The translations under genes and the position numbers were made by a program. 6,764 nucleotides of DNA from Clostridia bacterium (GTDB taxonomy: Bacteria > Bacillota > Clostridia > Oscillospirales > Acutalibacteraceae), in contig JAILDS010000220.1 in the NCBI GenBank assembly GCA_024689165.1, forward strand, positions 1 to 6,764, read 5' to 3'. Numbering within the stretch: position 1 is the first letter of the stretch; every line of letters begins with the position of its first letter. Positions 1 to 5,514 of this stretch are shown here, in pieces. The notes under the pieces are model-generated. The model was not told the DNA's origin. It worked only from the letters and a program-made list of their open reading frames with translations, and did not search any database.

Positions 1-77
1 AGAGGACCATATTCGGTATCATCATCAGAGTGGTGCACAAGGTGATCTACGCCGTAAAGAACCTTTTCGCCCGCTGA
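1..77 (+). CDS. 3' end of an unidentified gene (partial)
   Basis: An open frame enters from the left edge and ends at TGA 75-77. Only the last 24 whole codons are visible. They encode a C-terminus rich in Ile and Val with Lys and Arg spaced between them (IIIRVVHKVIYAVKN), ending in LFAR. This pattern suits an amphipathic or membrane-proximal helix. No family can be named from so little sequence. The frame is supported by the intrinsic terminator that starts 17 nt after the stop codon, which is the expected place for the end of a transcription unit. The gene belongs to a unit separate from the genes to its right, which have their own promoters. Confidence 0.55.
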   Translation, partial: RTIFGIIIRVVHKVIYAVKNLFAR

Positions 78-93
78 CAAAGATCGACCCACC

Positions 94-128
94 CCGGGAG
101 CCCCGCAAAGGGCTCCCGGTTTCTTTTT
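94..128 (+). terminator. strong intrinsic terminator
   Basis: A perfect 10-bp GC-rich stem (94-103 with 110-119) closes a 6-nt loop (104-109) and is followed at once by a T-rich run at 120-128 (TTTCTTTTT). It lies 17 nt after the stop codon at 75-77 and ends that transcription unit. The run of T is on the + strand, so the terminator works for rightward transcription. Confidence 0.93.
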
Positions 129-131
129 CCC

Positions 132-160
132 TTGAATCGAACGTGAAAAAGACGTATGAT
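132..160 (+). promoter_or_regulatory. sigma-A-type promoter for the GH-like gene
   Basis: TTGAAT at 132-137 and TATGAT at 155-160 are separated by exactly 17 nt. Each differs from the consensus hexamer at one position. The site starts a few bases after the terminator and is the only well-formed promoter before the gene at 272. A start near 167 would leave an untranslated leader of about 105 nt. Confidence 0.75.
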
Positions 161-178
161 ACACGTGACGGCAGGCGG

Positions 179-254
179 GCAGGACAAAAAAGCCTTGTCT
201 GCGGCGAAAACGGGGGATTTTTGACAAAAACAGGCTGAAAAGGCCGCTTTAGCC
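179..254 (+). other. possible structured 5' leader (two weak hairpins)
   Basis: Two imperfect hairpins lie in the leader of the GH-like gene. The first pairs 179-187 with 195-202 and has one bulged G. The second pairs 233-236 with 251-254 and 239-242 with 247-250, with a 2-nt bulge and the loop GCCG, and it ends 8 nt before the GGAG ribosome binding site at 263-266. No T-run follows either one, so neither is a terminator. I do not recognise a known riboswitch. The structures could be chance or could modulate translation. Confidence 0.25.
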
Positions 255-271
255 GGCGGAACGGAGAAAAA

Positions 272-1519
272 ATGGAAGAATTCGTAGCGACTCAAATCAG
301 ATACGGGCTGAAATACGTTCCCGTAAATATAATCAAATCATTTTTCATACCGAAGAGCAGCGACGATACCCGCGCGCTGCGTTCGCGGGGCTTCATCATG
401 GGAGTCTGCCATCCGAACGAGGATTATGAGCTGCTGCGCGGCGCAGGTATACGCTGGGTGAGGTTCGACGTGCCGTTTCCGTTCACGGCGCAGGGCGAAC
501 CGTCGCCGGGCTACGCCGCATTCAGGGAGCGCTGCCGCGGCTACGCCGAACGCGGCTTCAGTGTCATGGCGGTAACGCCGTTCCCGGACGCTTTTATATC
601 CGCCGGGATCGACCCGCGAACGCCGGAGGACGAATCCCGCATCCGTGAGGTCGCCGAGTTCCTCGTCCGCGATCTTCAGGGGCTCGTCGGCGGCTTCCAG
701 ATCTCCAACGAGGCCGGGCTGCCTAAGTTCACCCTGCCGCTGACGCTCGACGAGGCGGCGCGGTTCATCGGTATTCAGGCCGAAGCCATGTACCCGCTGC
801 GCGGAGAGATCCTCGTCGGCTACAACTCAGGCGGGCCGGAAGCGAAGCTCCACGCGCTGATGCGCCCGTATCACCGCTTCTGCGACTACGTCGGTATCGA
901 CGTTTATCTGGGCTGCTTCGCGGGCCTGCCGGGGCTTATGTGTCTGTTCCCGGCGCTGCTGCGCTACGTGTGGGCGTTGACGGGCAGGCCGGTCATCCTT
1001 CAGGAATTCGGGTATATAGGCGGCGGCATGCCGAAGTCGCGCCGGCAGAAAAAAGAACTGCTGCGTTCCTACGGGCTGCGCTCGGAAAAGGACGCGAAGC
1101 GCGATATCGAAAAGCTCGTCGACAAGCTTCCGGGCAGTTTCAGGCATTTTATCGAGCATGACGGCAGGGGCGACCCCGCGCGGTACTACGACCTGATCTT
1201 CCGCAGCGACTACCGTCAGCATTTTTATAAAGAGATGCCCCGGCTGACGCGCGTCCCCGGCTGTGAGCACAGCCCCGAGGGGCAGGCGCGGTTCTTCTCC
1301 GATCTGATCCCGCGCCTGTACCGTCTGCCGTTCGTTGCCGGCGCGATGGTCTACTGCTGGTCGGACGCGGAGACCTGCGGCTACTGCGGCCAGTCCGACT
1401 GCCCGGTGGAGACCCGATGGGGCCTCGTGGACAGCGCGGGCCGCCCGAAGCCGTCCTATCACGCCGTCAAAGAGCGCTTTTTCGATATCGCCCGGTCGGA
1501 AGAAGAAAAACGAAGCTGA
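272..1519 (+). CDS. clan GH-A-like TIM-barrel glycoside hydrolase, cytoplasmic
   Basis: This 415-residue protein reads as one (beta/alpha)8 barrel. Likely strands are 41-48, 60-69, 96-105, 138-147, 180-188, 206-216, 240-248 and 355-365. The strand 4 end carries Asn146-Glu147, the usual acid/base pair of clan GH-A, and the strand 7 end carries Glu245 (VILQEFG), the usual nucleophile. Arg64 on strand 2 and Trp363 on strand 8 also fit the clan. The ending WGLVDSAGRPKPSYHAVK is typical of GH1/GH2/GH5-like enzymes. The substrate and exact family are not clear. There is no signal peptide, so a cytoplasmic location is inferred. A charged, helix-rich insert (about 250-340) separates strands 7 and 8. 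It is followed by a cysteine cluster (C362, C369, C372, C377) next to the active site. ATG 272 is chosen because GGAG at 263-266 lies 5 nt upstream. The gene has its own promoter and a likely terminator, so it appears monocistronic. Confidence 0.75.
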   Translation: MEEFVATQIRYGLKYVPVNIIKSFFIPKSSDDTRALRSRGFIMGVCHPNEDYELLRGAGIRWVRFDVPFPFTAQGEPSPGYAAFRERCRGYAERGFSVMAVTPFPDAFISAGIDPRTPEDESRIREVAEFLVRDLQGLVGGFQISNEAGLPKFTLPLTLDEAARFIGIQAEAMYPLRGEILVGYNSGGPEAKLHALMRPYHRFCDYVGIDVYLGCFAGLPGLMCLFPALLRYVWALTGRPVILQEFGYIGGGMPKSRRQKKELLRSYGLRSEKDAKRDIEKLVDKLPGSFRHFIEHDGRGDPARYYDLIFRSDYRQHFYKEMPRLTRVPGCEHSPEGQARFFSDLIPRLYRLPFVAGAMVYCWSDAETCGYCGQSDCPVETRWGLVDSAGRPKPSYHAVKERFFDIARSEEEKRS

Positions 1520-1548
1520 CGACAGCTGAAACGCTGTCGCGCCGACAA

Positions 1549-1580
1549 GCCCGGCATGGCCCGCATGCCGGGCCCTGTTT
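1549..1580 (+). terminator. probable intrinsic terminator after the GH-like gene
   Basis: A perfect 10-bp stem (1549-1558 with 1564-1573) closes a 5-nt loop. The tail CCTGTTT is poor in T, so termination may be incomplete or may need Rho. A smaller 6-bp hairpin (1521-1526 with 1533-1538) lies just after the stop codon. The position between a stop codon and the next promoter supports the terminator role. Confidence 0.6.
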
Positions 1581-1589
1581 GATTGCGGC

Positions 1590-1618
1590 TTGACTTTTTT
1601 CGGTATTTCGGCTATTCT
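1590..1618 (+). promoter_or_regulatory. sigma-A-type promoter for the nrdR-to-era operon
   Basis: TTGACT at 1590-1595 and TATTCT at 1613-1618 are 17 nt apart, and the spacer is T-rich. Transcription would begin near 1625, leaving only about 32 nt before the GTG at 1657. No other convincing promoter is visible downstream among the closely packed genes, so this one probably drives the whole operon. I see no match to the conserved NrdR box around it. Confidence 0.75.
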
Positions 1619-1633
1619 GTAAACCGTAAAAAG

Positions 1634-1648
1634 GCGCGTTCGCCGCGC
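1634..1648 (+). other. GC hairpin in the short operon leader
   Basis: An all-GC 5-bp stem (1634-1638 with 1644-1648) closes the loop TTCGC. It begins about 9 nt into the predicted mRNA and ends 3 nt before the purine run GGGGA at 1652-1656. It may protect the 5' end or limit ribosome access to the first gene. The stem is short, so it could be chance in GC-rich DNA. Confidence 0.3.
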
Positions 1649-1656
1649 AGCGGGGA

Positions 1657-2106
1657 GTGATTTTTACCTATCCGAAAAGGACCGCTCTGATCATCCATAT
1701 CTGTACCGCCGCGTGCGCTGCGCTGTTCGCGGTGGTCTTCGGTATATTCGGATATCTCAAAGACCTTCGCGTCATAGTCGGCGGCGCGGTCTTCGCCGCC
1801 GCCCTCGTTTTTACCGACGTAATGCTCAGCGCCGTCGTTTCCGGCAGGGATACCTCCGGCAGGCGGGTCACGCTCTGCGCCGCAGGCGCCGTAGGGGCTC
1901 TCGCGGCGCTTCTGGCGACGGTGGTCTTCACGGTCGTCAGCCCGCTTGCCCCCGCGCCGTTCTTCGCCGTGCTTTTCGGCGCCGTCGCCGTGATCGCCGC
2001 CGTGTTCGGCACCGCGCCGGGCTCGTCCCTGCGCCGTCGCGGCAAAAAGGACCCGGACGGAAATACGGACGCTCAGTCCCCGCCGCCCGAAAACCCGAAT
2101 AAATGA
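1657..2106 (+). CDS. four-helix integral membrane protein, function unknown
   Basis: The 149-residue product has four hydrophobic stretches at about 9-33, 38-62, 71-95 and 101-120. A polar tail (125-149) follows, rich in Arg, Lys, Asp and Pro. Basic residues near the N-terminus, in the loop at 63-70 (SGRDTSGRR) and in the tail (RRRGKK) suggest that both ends face the cytoplasm. No signature residues or known family are recognised. The start is uncertain. GTG 1657 is the most upstream usable codon after the in-frame stop at 1627, but the purine run GGGGA touches it directly, leaving no normal spacing. The first internal ATG is far inside, in helix 2. It is the first gene after the promoter and lies 13 nt before nrdR. 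The hydrophobic pattern and the coding frame look real, but the biological role is open. Confidence 0.65.
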   Translation: MIFTYPKRTALIIHICTAACAALFAVVFGIFGYLKDLRVIVGGAVFAAALVFTDVMLSAVVSGRDTSGRRVTLCAAGAVGALAALLATVVFTVVSPLAPAPFFAVLFGAVAVIAAVFGTAPGSSLRRRGKKDPDGNTDAQSPPPENPNK

Positions 2107-2119
2107 AAGAAGTGATCGT

Positions 2120-2572
2120 ATGAAGTGTCCATACTGCGGAGTAGCCGACAGCAAGGTCGTCGATTCGCGTCCTTCGGAGGACCTGCAGAAGATCCGGCGC
2201 AGACGCGAGTGCATCAGCTGCGGCAAGCGCTTCACGACATATGAGATCGTCGAAACGCCGCCGATAATCGTCATCAAGCGCGACAAGTCGCGGCAGGTAT
2301 TCGACAGGAACAAGCTGCTCGGAGGCATGCTCCGAGCCTGCGTAAAACGGCCCGTGCCCGTGGACGTGCTCGAAAGCGCGATAACCGAGATAGAGGCCGA
2401 GCTCGCGGGTCAGCCCGAGCGCGAGGTCCCGAGCGTGCGGATAGGCGAGATGGCCCTCGAAAAGCTCCGTGGGATAGACGAGATCGCTTACGTGCGGTTC
2501 GCTTCGGTCTACCGTGATTTCAAGGATATATCGAGCTTTCTTGAAGAGATCCGCGCGATAGGGATCGAATAA
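2120..2572 (+). CDS. nrdR: transcriptional repressor NrdR
   Basis: NrdR is a zinc- and nucleotide-binding repressor of ribonucleotide reductase genes. It senses ATP/dATP balance and binds paired NrdR boxes. The 150-residue length is the family norm. The N-terminal zinc ribbon has Cys3, Cys6, Cys31 and Cys34 (CPYCG and CISCGKRF). The basic patch RRRR (26-29) and the segment VVDSRPSE (13-20) are family hallmarks. The ATP-cone domain spans about 49-139, with IVIKRD near its start. The start at ATG 2120 gives the canonical MKCPYCG opening. Its ribosome binding site is weak (a GAAGTGA-like sequence about 5 nt upstream), so coupling with the gene ending at 2106 is likely. No ribonucleotide reductase gene is in view, and in this operon NrdR sits with ribosome maturation genes. 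Confidence 0.97.
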   Translation: MKCPYCGVADSKVVDSRPSEDLQKIRRRRECISCGKRFTTYEIVETPPIIVIKRDKSRQVFDRNKLLGGMLRACVKRPVPVDVLESAITEIEAELAGQPEREVPSVRIGEMALEKLRGIDEIAYVRFASVYRDFKDISSFLEEIRAIGIE

Positions 2573-2585
2573 CGGGCGTTCTGAT

Positions 2586-3110
2586 ATGCTGCTTGAATAT
2601 TTACAGATAGGCCGCGTCACGTCCACCCACGGTCTGAAGGGCGAAGTCCGGTTCGAGCCGTGGTGCGACGGGATAAAAAGCCTCGAAAACGTGGAAACCG
2701 TTTATTTCGGGCCCGACGGCACCGGGAGCGCGAAGCTCGAGCGTGTCCGCGAGCAGGGGCGTATGTTCATCGTCAAGCTCTCGTGCGCGTCCGACGTGGA
2801 TTCCGCCGCAGAGCTGCGCGGAAAGATTCTTTACTGCCGCCGGGAGGACCTGCGGGTAGGCCCCGGGCGCTGGTTCCTCGCGGAGCTGATAGGCTGCGAG
2901 GTGCGCGACGCCGATTCCGGAGCCGTTTACGGCAAAATAACCGATATAAACAACAACGGCGCGTCCGACGTGTGGACGGTCGCGTCCGGGGAGAAAAGCT
3001 TTCTTTTCCCCGCCGTTGGAGAAATGATAGTTTCGGTGGACGTTGAAAACTGCGTCTGCCTGGTAAGACCTATCCGGGGGATATTCGACGATGGCGAGCC
3101 TGCGGATTGA
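2586..3110 (+). CDS. rimM: 16S rRNA processing / 30S maturation factor RimM
   Basis: RimM binds ribosomal protein S19 and helps the 3' (head) domain of the 30S subunit mature. The 174-residue product shows the N-terminal RimM barrel with IGRVTSTHGLKGEVR (8-22) and LRGKILYCRREDL (77-89). The C-terminal PRC-type barrel starts near 96 (WFLAELIGCEV) and includes NNGASDVWTV (123-132) and FLFPAV (139-144), all usual for the family. Length is normal. The start MLLEYLQIG fits homologues, but no clear Shine-Dalgarno sequence precedes it, so translation probably depends on ribosomes finishing nrdR 13 nt upstream. The 3' end overlaps trmD by 20 bp. The rimM-trmD pairing is widely conserved. Confidence 0.96.
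   Translation: MLLEYLQIGRVTSTHGLKGEVRFEPWCDGIKSLENVETVYFGPDGTGSAKLERVREQGRMFIVKLSCASDVDSAAELRGKILYCRREDLRVGPGRWFLAELIGCEVRDADSGAVYGKITDINNNGASDVWTVASGEKSFLFPAVGEMIVSVDVENCVCLVRPIRGIFDDGEPAD
3076..3081 (+). promoter_or_regulatory. ribosome binding site of trmD inside rimM
   Basis: GGGGGA lies 9 nt before ATG 3091, within the last codons of rimM. It supports ATG 3091 as the trmD start, even though this gives a slightly longer N-terminus (MASLRIDFLTLF) than the common MRIDxLTLFP opening. Confidence 0.6.
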
Positions 3111-3843
3111 TTTTCTGACACTTTTTACCGACATGGTGGAGTGCTACTGCTCCGATTCCATCGTCGGCAGGGCGCGCGAAAAGGGCATCCTTGATATCCG
3201 CGCCCGCAATATACGCGACTATACCGCCGACCGCCAGAAGCGCGTGGACGACGCTCCCTTCGGCGGCGGAATGGGCATGCTCATGCAGATACAGCCCATC
3301 GACGCGTGCTACGCCTCGCTCGTTGAGGAAAACGGCGGGGAGCATATACACCTGATATACATGTCCCCGAAGGGGCGGATACTGACCCAGCAAAGGGCGC
3401 TGGAGCTAAGCAAAATGGGCCGCTTCGCCATCCTCTGCGGAAGGTACGAGGGCGTGGACGAACGTGTCATAGACACCCTCGTGGACGAGGAGATCTCCGT
3501 CGGGGATTACGTCGTTACGGGCGGCGAGCTGCCCGGGCTCATGCTTGCCGACTGTGTGTCGAGGCTCGTGCCCGGGGTGCTTTCCGACGACGTGTGTTTT
3601 ACGGAGGAGAGCCATTTTTCCGGGCTGCTCGAATACCCTCAGTACACCCGCCCGGCGGATTACAACGGTCTTACCGTGCCCGAGGTCCTTCTGTCGGGAC
3701 ACCACGCGAACATTGAACGCTGGCGGCGGGAGCAGTCGCTGCTCATCACCGCCCGGCGCAGGCCGGATATGCTCGAAAAGTGCGCTCTGACGGACGCCGA
3801 CAGGCGTTTCCTGGAGAAAATGAAAAACGAAGACCCGGACTGA
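3091..3843 (+). CDS. trmD: tRNA (guanine-N1)-methyltransferase TrmD
   Basis: TrmD methylates N1 of G37 in tRNAs with G at position 36, using S-adenosylmethionine, and so prevents +1 frameshifting. The 250-residue product is full length and has the SPOUT knot motifs. These include MSPKGR (91-96), GRYEGVDERV (117-126), EEISVGDYVVTGGELP (133-148), LLEYPQYTRP (179-188), VPEVLLSGHHANIERWR (196-212) and RRPDML (223-228). Arg158 matches catalytic Arg154 of E. coli TrmD. An ungapped match through this region places Glu173 where E. coli has the general base Asp169, a conservative change. The gene overlaps rimM by 20 bp and ends 23 nt before the PHP gene. The usual partners rpsP and rplS are not next to it. 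Confidence 0.97.
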   Translation: MASLRIDFLTLFTDMVECYCSDSIVGRAREKGILDIRARNIRDYTADRQKRVDDAPFGGGMGMLMQIQPIDACYASLVEENGGEHIHLIYMSPKGRILTQQRALELSKMGRFAILCGRYEGVDERVIDTLVDEEISVGDYVVTGGELPGLMLADCVSRLVPGVLSDDVCFTEESHFSGLLEYPQYTRPADYNGLTVPEVLLSGHHANIERWRREQSLLITARRRPDMLEKCALTDADRRFLEKMKNEDPD

Positions 3844-3852
3844 CGGGGTCTT
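3830..3852 (+). other. hairpin across the trmD stop codon
   Basis: A perfect 7-bp stem (3830-3836 with 3846-3852) closes a 9-nt loop that holds the trmD stop codon TGA (3841-3843). No T-run follows, so it is not a normal terminator. It ends 2 nt before the purine run of the next gene's ribosome binding site, where it could affect translation or mark an mRNA processing site. Confidence 0.4.
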
Positions 3853-3854
3853 AT

Positions 3855-3859
3855 GGGAG
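3855..3859 (+). promoter_or_regulatory. ribosome binding site deciding the PHP gene start
   Basis: GGGAG lies 7 nt before ATG 3867. It favours this start over the in-frame ATG at 3780, which lies inside trmD and would add 29 residues with no PHP character. Confidence 0.7.
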
Positions 3860-3866
3860 CCGGAAC

Positions 3867-4526
3867 ATGCCGTACCTTTACGAGATGCATCTTCATACCG
3901 CCCAGACCAGCCCCTGCGCGAGGGTCGGAGCGAAGGAAGCCGCGCTCGCCTACAAAAAAGGCGGGTACAGCGGTATAGTCGTTACGGACCATTTCACGCC
4001 CAACACCTTTACCGCGGGCACCTGGGAGGAAAAGACCGAGTTCTTCCTCAAGGGCTACCGCGCCGCGAAGGAGGCAGAGGACGCGTCTTTTTCGGTCATG
4101 CTCGGGATGGAGATCAGGTTCCCCGCGAACGGCAACGACTTCCTGCTCTACGGGCTCACGGAGGAGTTCCTCAGACAGAACCCGGATATAAACCTCATGG
4201 AGCTCGACTCCTTTCTCCCATTGGCGCACGATTACGGGATACTTGTTTTCCAGGCGCACCCCTTCCGCGACAATATGTGCGTCGTCCGCCCGGACAGGCT
4301 TGACGGCATCGAGGTCTTCAACGCCAACAGGAGACACGACTCGCGCAATTCCATCGCAAAGATGTGGGCGTCGCTGTACCGGATGAAGACCGTCAGCGGG
4401 TCGGATTTCCACGTCGCCGGCGACGCGTGCCGCGGCGGTATCTACACCGCTGAGGAGATCAGGGACTCTGTGCAGCTCGCCTCGGTCCTCAGATCGGGCA
4501 ACTATACCTGCAAGGTGGTCAGATAG
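3867..4526 (+). CDS. PHP-domain metal-dependent phosphoesterase
   Basis: The 219-residue product has the metal-binding pattern of the PHP (polymerase and histidinol phosphatase) superfamily, which hydrolyses phosphate esters with a cluster of two or three metal ions. Visible ligands are His8 and His10 (EMHLHT), Asp41-His42 (VTDHF), Glu82 (GMEIRF), His131 (QAHPFR), and Asp180 and His182 (GSDFH). EVFNANRR (149-156) is also usual. The protein is a compact single domain with no signal peptide, so it should be cytoplasmic. The start at 3867 begins just before the HxH motif, as in typical PHP proteins. The substrate is not evident. Some PHP enzymes act on histidinol phosphate or 3',5'-bisphosphonucleotides, and E. 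coli YciV (RNase AM) trims the 5' ends of rRNAs. The gene lies between trmD and phoH, 1 nt from phoH, so a role in RNA metabolism is plausible but inferred. Confidence 0.9.
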   Translation: MPYLYEMHLHTAQTSPCARVGAKEAALAYKKGGYSGIVVTDHFTPNTFTAGTWEEKTEFFLKGYRAAKEAEDASFSVMLGMEIRFPANGNDFLLYGLTEEFLRQNPDINLMELDSFLPLAHDYGILVFQAHPFRDNMCVVRPDRLDGIEVFNANRRHDSRNSIAKMWASLYRMKTVSGSDFHVAGDACRGGIYTAEEIRDSVQLASVLRSGNYTCKVVR

Positions 4527-4527
4527 C

Positions 4528-5514
4528 ATGGCTCAGAAAACGATAGATATCGACAGACCCGGACTCTGCGAGGAGCTTTTCGGCTCCGGCGACGGCAATC
4601 TCAGGCTCATCGAACAGGCCTTTGACGTCGCGATAGTCTCGCGCGATTCGAGGCTCGTGATAAACGGCGGCGAGGAGAGCGTAGAGCAGGCCTCGCAGGC
4701 GGTCGAGGGGCTGTTCTCGCTGATCGATTCGGGGCGCTCGCTCGACGAGCAGACGGTCCGCTACGCCGTGTCCCTCGCCAAAGAGAACCTTTCCTCCGCG
4801 CTGTCGGGCATCGGCTCGGACGCGGTGTGCATAGGCGCGAAGGGCAAGCCCGTCAGGGCCCGGACGATCGGCCAGCAGAGATATATCGACGCGATGAAGA
4901 AGAACGACGTCACCTTCGGCATCGGTCCCGCCGGGACTGGCAAGACGTATCTCGCGGTCGCTTACGCGGTCACAAGGTTCCGCGCAGGCGACGTCAACAG
5001 GATAATCCTTACGCGCCCCGCGGTCGAAGCGGGCGAAAAGCTGGGCTTTCTGCCGGGTGACCTGCAGCACAAGGTCGATCCATACCTGCGCCCGCTGTAC
5101 GACGCGCTTTTCGAAATGCTCGGCTCTGAGGTTTTCACCCGCCTTCTGGAGCGCGGTTCCATCGAGGTCGCGCCCCTTGCGTACATGAGGGGCAGGACCC
5201 TCGACGACAGCTTCATCATCCTCGACGAGGCGCAGAACACGACCCGCGAGCAGATGAAAATGTTCTTGACGCGTCTGGGCAACGGGTCTAAAATGGTCGT
5301 GACGGGCGACGTCACCCAGATCGACCTGCCCGAAGGCAGAAGGAGCGGTCTTGTCGAGGCGGCCGCGATACTTAAAAATATAGACGGGATCGCCGTGACG
5401 CGCTTTACCCAGCGCGACGTTGTGAGGCACAGGCTCGTGCAGGACATCATCACGGCTTATGAAAAGAACGAAGAGGGAAAGAAACATGGCTCAAAGGATC
5501 AAGGTGGTCATTGA
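4528..5514 (+). CDS. phoH: PhoH-family ATPase (PhoH/YbeZ type)
   Basis: PhoH proteins are P-loop ATPases related to superfamily 1 helicases. They are linked by gene order and interaction to the RNase YbeY and to RNA metabolism. The 328-residue product has an N-terminal RNA-binding-like region (about 1-100). The PhoH ATPase domain follows, with TIGQQRYIDAM (113-123), Walker A GPAGTGKT (133-140), LTRPAVEAGEKLGFLPGD (161-178), Walker B ILDEAQN (231-237, Asp233 and Glu234), and VVTGDVTQIDLP (257-268). Length is normal. A possible ribosome binding site, AAGGTGG (4512-4518), lies inside the PHP gene 9 nt upstream. The start is 1 nt after the PHP stop codon. The polar C-terminal tail (311-328) is encoded where the gene overlaps ybeY. 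Confidence 0.97.
   Translation: MAQKTIDIDRPGLCEELFGSGDGNLRLIEQAFDVAIVSRDSRLVINGGEESVEQASQAVEGLFSLIDSGRSLDEQTVRYAVSLAKENLSSALSGIGSDAVCIGAKGKPVRARTIGQQRYIDAMKKNDVTFGIGPAGTGKTYLAVAYAVTRFRAGDVNRIILTRPAVEAGEKLGFLPGDLQHKVDPYLRPLYDALFEMLGSEVFTRLLERGSIEVAPLAYMRGRTLDDSFIILDEAQNTTREQMKMFLTRLGNGSKMVVTGDVTQIDLPEGRRSGLVEAAAILKNIDGIAVTRFTQRDVVRHRLVQDIITAYEKNEEGKKHGSKDQGGH
5473..5477 (+). promoter_or_regulatory. ribosome binding site deciding the ybeY start
   Basis: GAGGG lies 8 nt before ATG 5486, inside the end of phoH. It favours this start over the in-frame ATG at 5459, which has no such site and would add nine very basic residues. Confidence 0.75.

Noticed and set aside
221..252. Perfect -35 hexamer TTGACA at 221-226
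   Set aside because: No acceptable -10 hexamer is found 16-18 nt downstream; the best candidate is poor and 20 nt away. The promoter at 132-160 is better.
47..295. An 82-codon minus-strand frame over the left intergenic region
   Set aside because: It runs through the terminator hairpin and promoter and shows no family features, so it is taken as chance.
827..1462. A 211-codon minus-strand frame opposite the GH-like gene
   Set aside because: Its translation is low-complexity Arg/Ala/Val-rich sequence without motifs, while the + strand has ordered barrel strands and catalytic residues.
1575..1660. Possible NrdR box (self-regulation of the operon)
   Set aside because: I looked for a palindrome like the NrdR consensus near the promoter and found none, so autoregulation is not supported.
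3780..3866. Upstream in-frame start for the PHP gene
   Set aside because: It lies inside trmD, adds 29 residues unlike PHP proteins, and ATG 3867 has a well-spaced GGGAG.
5459..5485. Upstream in-frame start for ybeY
   Set aside because: It has no ribosome binding site and would increase the overlap with phoH, while ATG 5486 has GAGGG 8 nt upstream.
4519..5487. A 322-codon open frame on the minus strand, lying over nearly all of phoH
   Set aside because: PhoH motifs on the + strand are complete. The antisense product shows no recognisable motifs, and long antisense frames are common opposite GC-rich genes because stop codons are rare there.
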